From Castellaniella sp. UBA6218 (GTDB lineage Bacteria > Pseudomonadota > Gammaproteobacteria > Burkholderiales > Burkholderiaceae_B), in assembly GCA_002421865.1 (NCBI GenBank), contig DISE01000036.1, positions 1 to 64,000 on the forward strand: 64,000 bases of DNA. The letters run 5' to 3'. Under the pieces are notes generated by a model, which saw nothing but the letters and a program-made list of their open reading frames with translations, did no database searches and had not been told where the DNA came from. A program made the position numbers and the translations under genes. This document shows positions 63,529-64,000 of the stretch, piece after piece. Within the stretch, counting starts at the first letter, position 1; every line of letters starts with the position of its first letter.

Positions 63529-64000
63529 TCAGGGGGCGATGACGCAGTCCACGCCGGCGGCCTTGAGCAGACCAGGGAAAGGTTCCGGGGGGCGTGCGTT
63601 GGTGAACAGGCGGCCGATCTGGGACAGTTCTCCCAGCCTGACCATGGCCGGACGGTGGAATTTGCTGGTATCCGCGGCCATCCAGACCTCCCGGGCCGAC
63701 TGCATGATGGCCTGGGACACCTTGACCTCGCGGAAGTCGTAGTCGCGCAGCGTCCCGTCGGCCTCGATGCCGGATATGCCCATCAGCGCGATGTCGGCGC
63801 GGAACTGGCGGATGAATTCCACCGTGGCTTCACCCACGATGCCCAGGTCGCGGGCGCGTACGTTGCCTCCGGCCAGGATGACCTCGCAACCGGGCTGCCG
63901 GCCCAGGGTGTAGGCCACATTGACGTTGTTGGTGATGATCCGCAGCCCTGTATGGCCGGACAGCGCGCGCGCGATCGCTTCCGTGGTGGTGCCGATGTTG
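63529..64000 (-). CDS. glpR: GlpR-type DeoR-family regulator (5' end outside window)
   Basis: The C-terminal ~157 residues are visible. N-I-G-T-T-T-E-A-I-A-R-A-L is the ligand/phosphosugar loop of DeoR regulators, followed by G-G-N-V-R, G-I-S-G-I and A-A-D-T-S-K-F. The DNA-binding part lies beyond the window. Proximity to glpK makes a glycerol 3-phosphate repressor the best guess. Confidence 0.85.
   Translation of the reverse strand, partial: NIGTTTEAIARALSGHTGLRIITNNVNVAYTLGRQPGCEVILAGGNVRARDLGIVGEATVEFIRQFRADIALMGISGIEADGTLRDYDFREVKVSQAIMQSAREVWMAADTSKFHRPAMVRLGELSQIGRLFTNARPPEPFPGLLKAAGVDCVIAP

Noticed and set aside
1..64000. CRISPR array
   Set aside because: No series of regularly spaced identical repeats of 20-40 bases was seen; the repeats found are operators or isolated pairs.

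Overview
This window looks like one end of a large, mostly intact temperate siphovirus-type prophage (about 1-41,160, with its left end outside the window), joined at a tRNA-Asn gene to ordinary chromosome (about 41,160-64,000). The chromosomal part is GC-rich and suggests a beta-proteobacterium, most likely Burkholderiales/Alcaligenaceae (Bordetella, Achromobacter or Castellaniella type). The basis is a NorR/sigma-54-controlled quinol nitric oxide reductase, an EmrAB-NodT efflux locus, TPP-riboswitch-controlled cytX and general codon use. The genus is inference.

Prophage, left to right. Positions 1-4.4 kb form a leftward early operon: a partial ATPase, a protein with an Rmf/CrpP-like tail, RecT, a RecE-like exonuclease and small overlapping genes. 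It starts at a strong promoter (pL) studded with repeats. Positions 4.4-10.0 kb are an accessory block: a LexA-box-controlled 74-aa gene, a BrnT/BrnA toxin-antitoxin pair, a DRGH nuclease, a lipoprotein, a two-gene membrane pair and four small secreted, membrane or Cys-rich proteins. Positions 10.1-10.8 kb are the cI/cro switch. The same 13-bp operator, TAGGC-N3-GCCTA, occurs at pR/pRM and at pL. Positions 10.9-12.4 kb hold three genes of opposite polarity. Positions 12.4-17.2 kb are the rightward early/replication operon: CII, NinB, methyltransferase, Ref nuclease, O-like and P-like proteins, DUF1064 and a Q-position gene. Positions 17.6-38.0 kb are packaging, head, tail and fibre genes, interrupted by several intrinsic terminators and a leftward lipoprotein island. 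Positions 38.0-39.6 kb are lysis genes (two holin-like proteins, M15 peptidase, Rz/Rz1). Positions 39.6-41.0 kb hold a structured non-coding stretch and a second regulatory pair (XRE regulator plus ImmA/IrrE protease). No integrase is visible; it probably lies left of position 1.

Chromosome. A MarR-controlled efflux operon (marR-nodT-emrA-emrB) has a divergent EamA-family exporter, and the same 18-bp operator lies on both sides of marR. Then come an ArsC/YffB-like protein, a patatin phospholipase, a LysR regulator, a SirB2-like protein and an SbmA/BacA-like ABC transporter. The norR/norB pair follows, with three GGT-N7-ACC sites and a textbook sigma-54 promoter. A leftward TPP riboswitch, cytX and Fcy1-like deaminase unit is next, then panD, a SulP transporter, a ribbon-helix-helix protein, a lipoate-protein ligase, a TM2 protein, glpK and a partial glpR.

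The most interesting material is the prophage decision circuit. A short, apparently non-cleavable CI repressor from a leaderless promoter, duplicated operator clusters, an SOS-controlled small protein next to pL (candidate antirepressor) and a second XRE/ImmA module at the other end are found together. The uncharacterised 4.7-10 kb cargo block is the best place to look for new conversion or exclusion functions.
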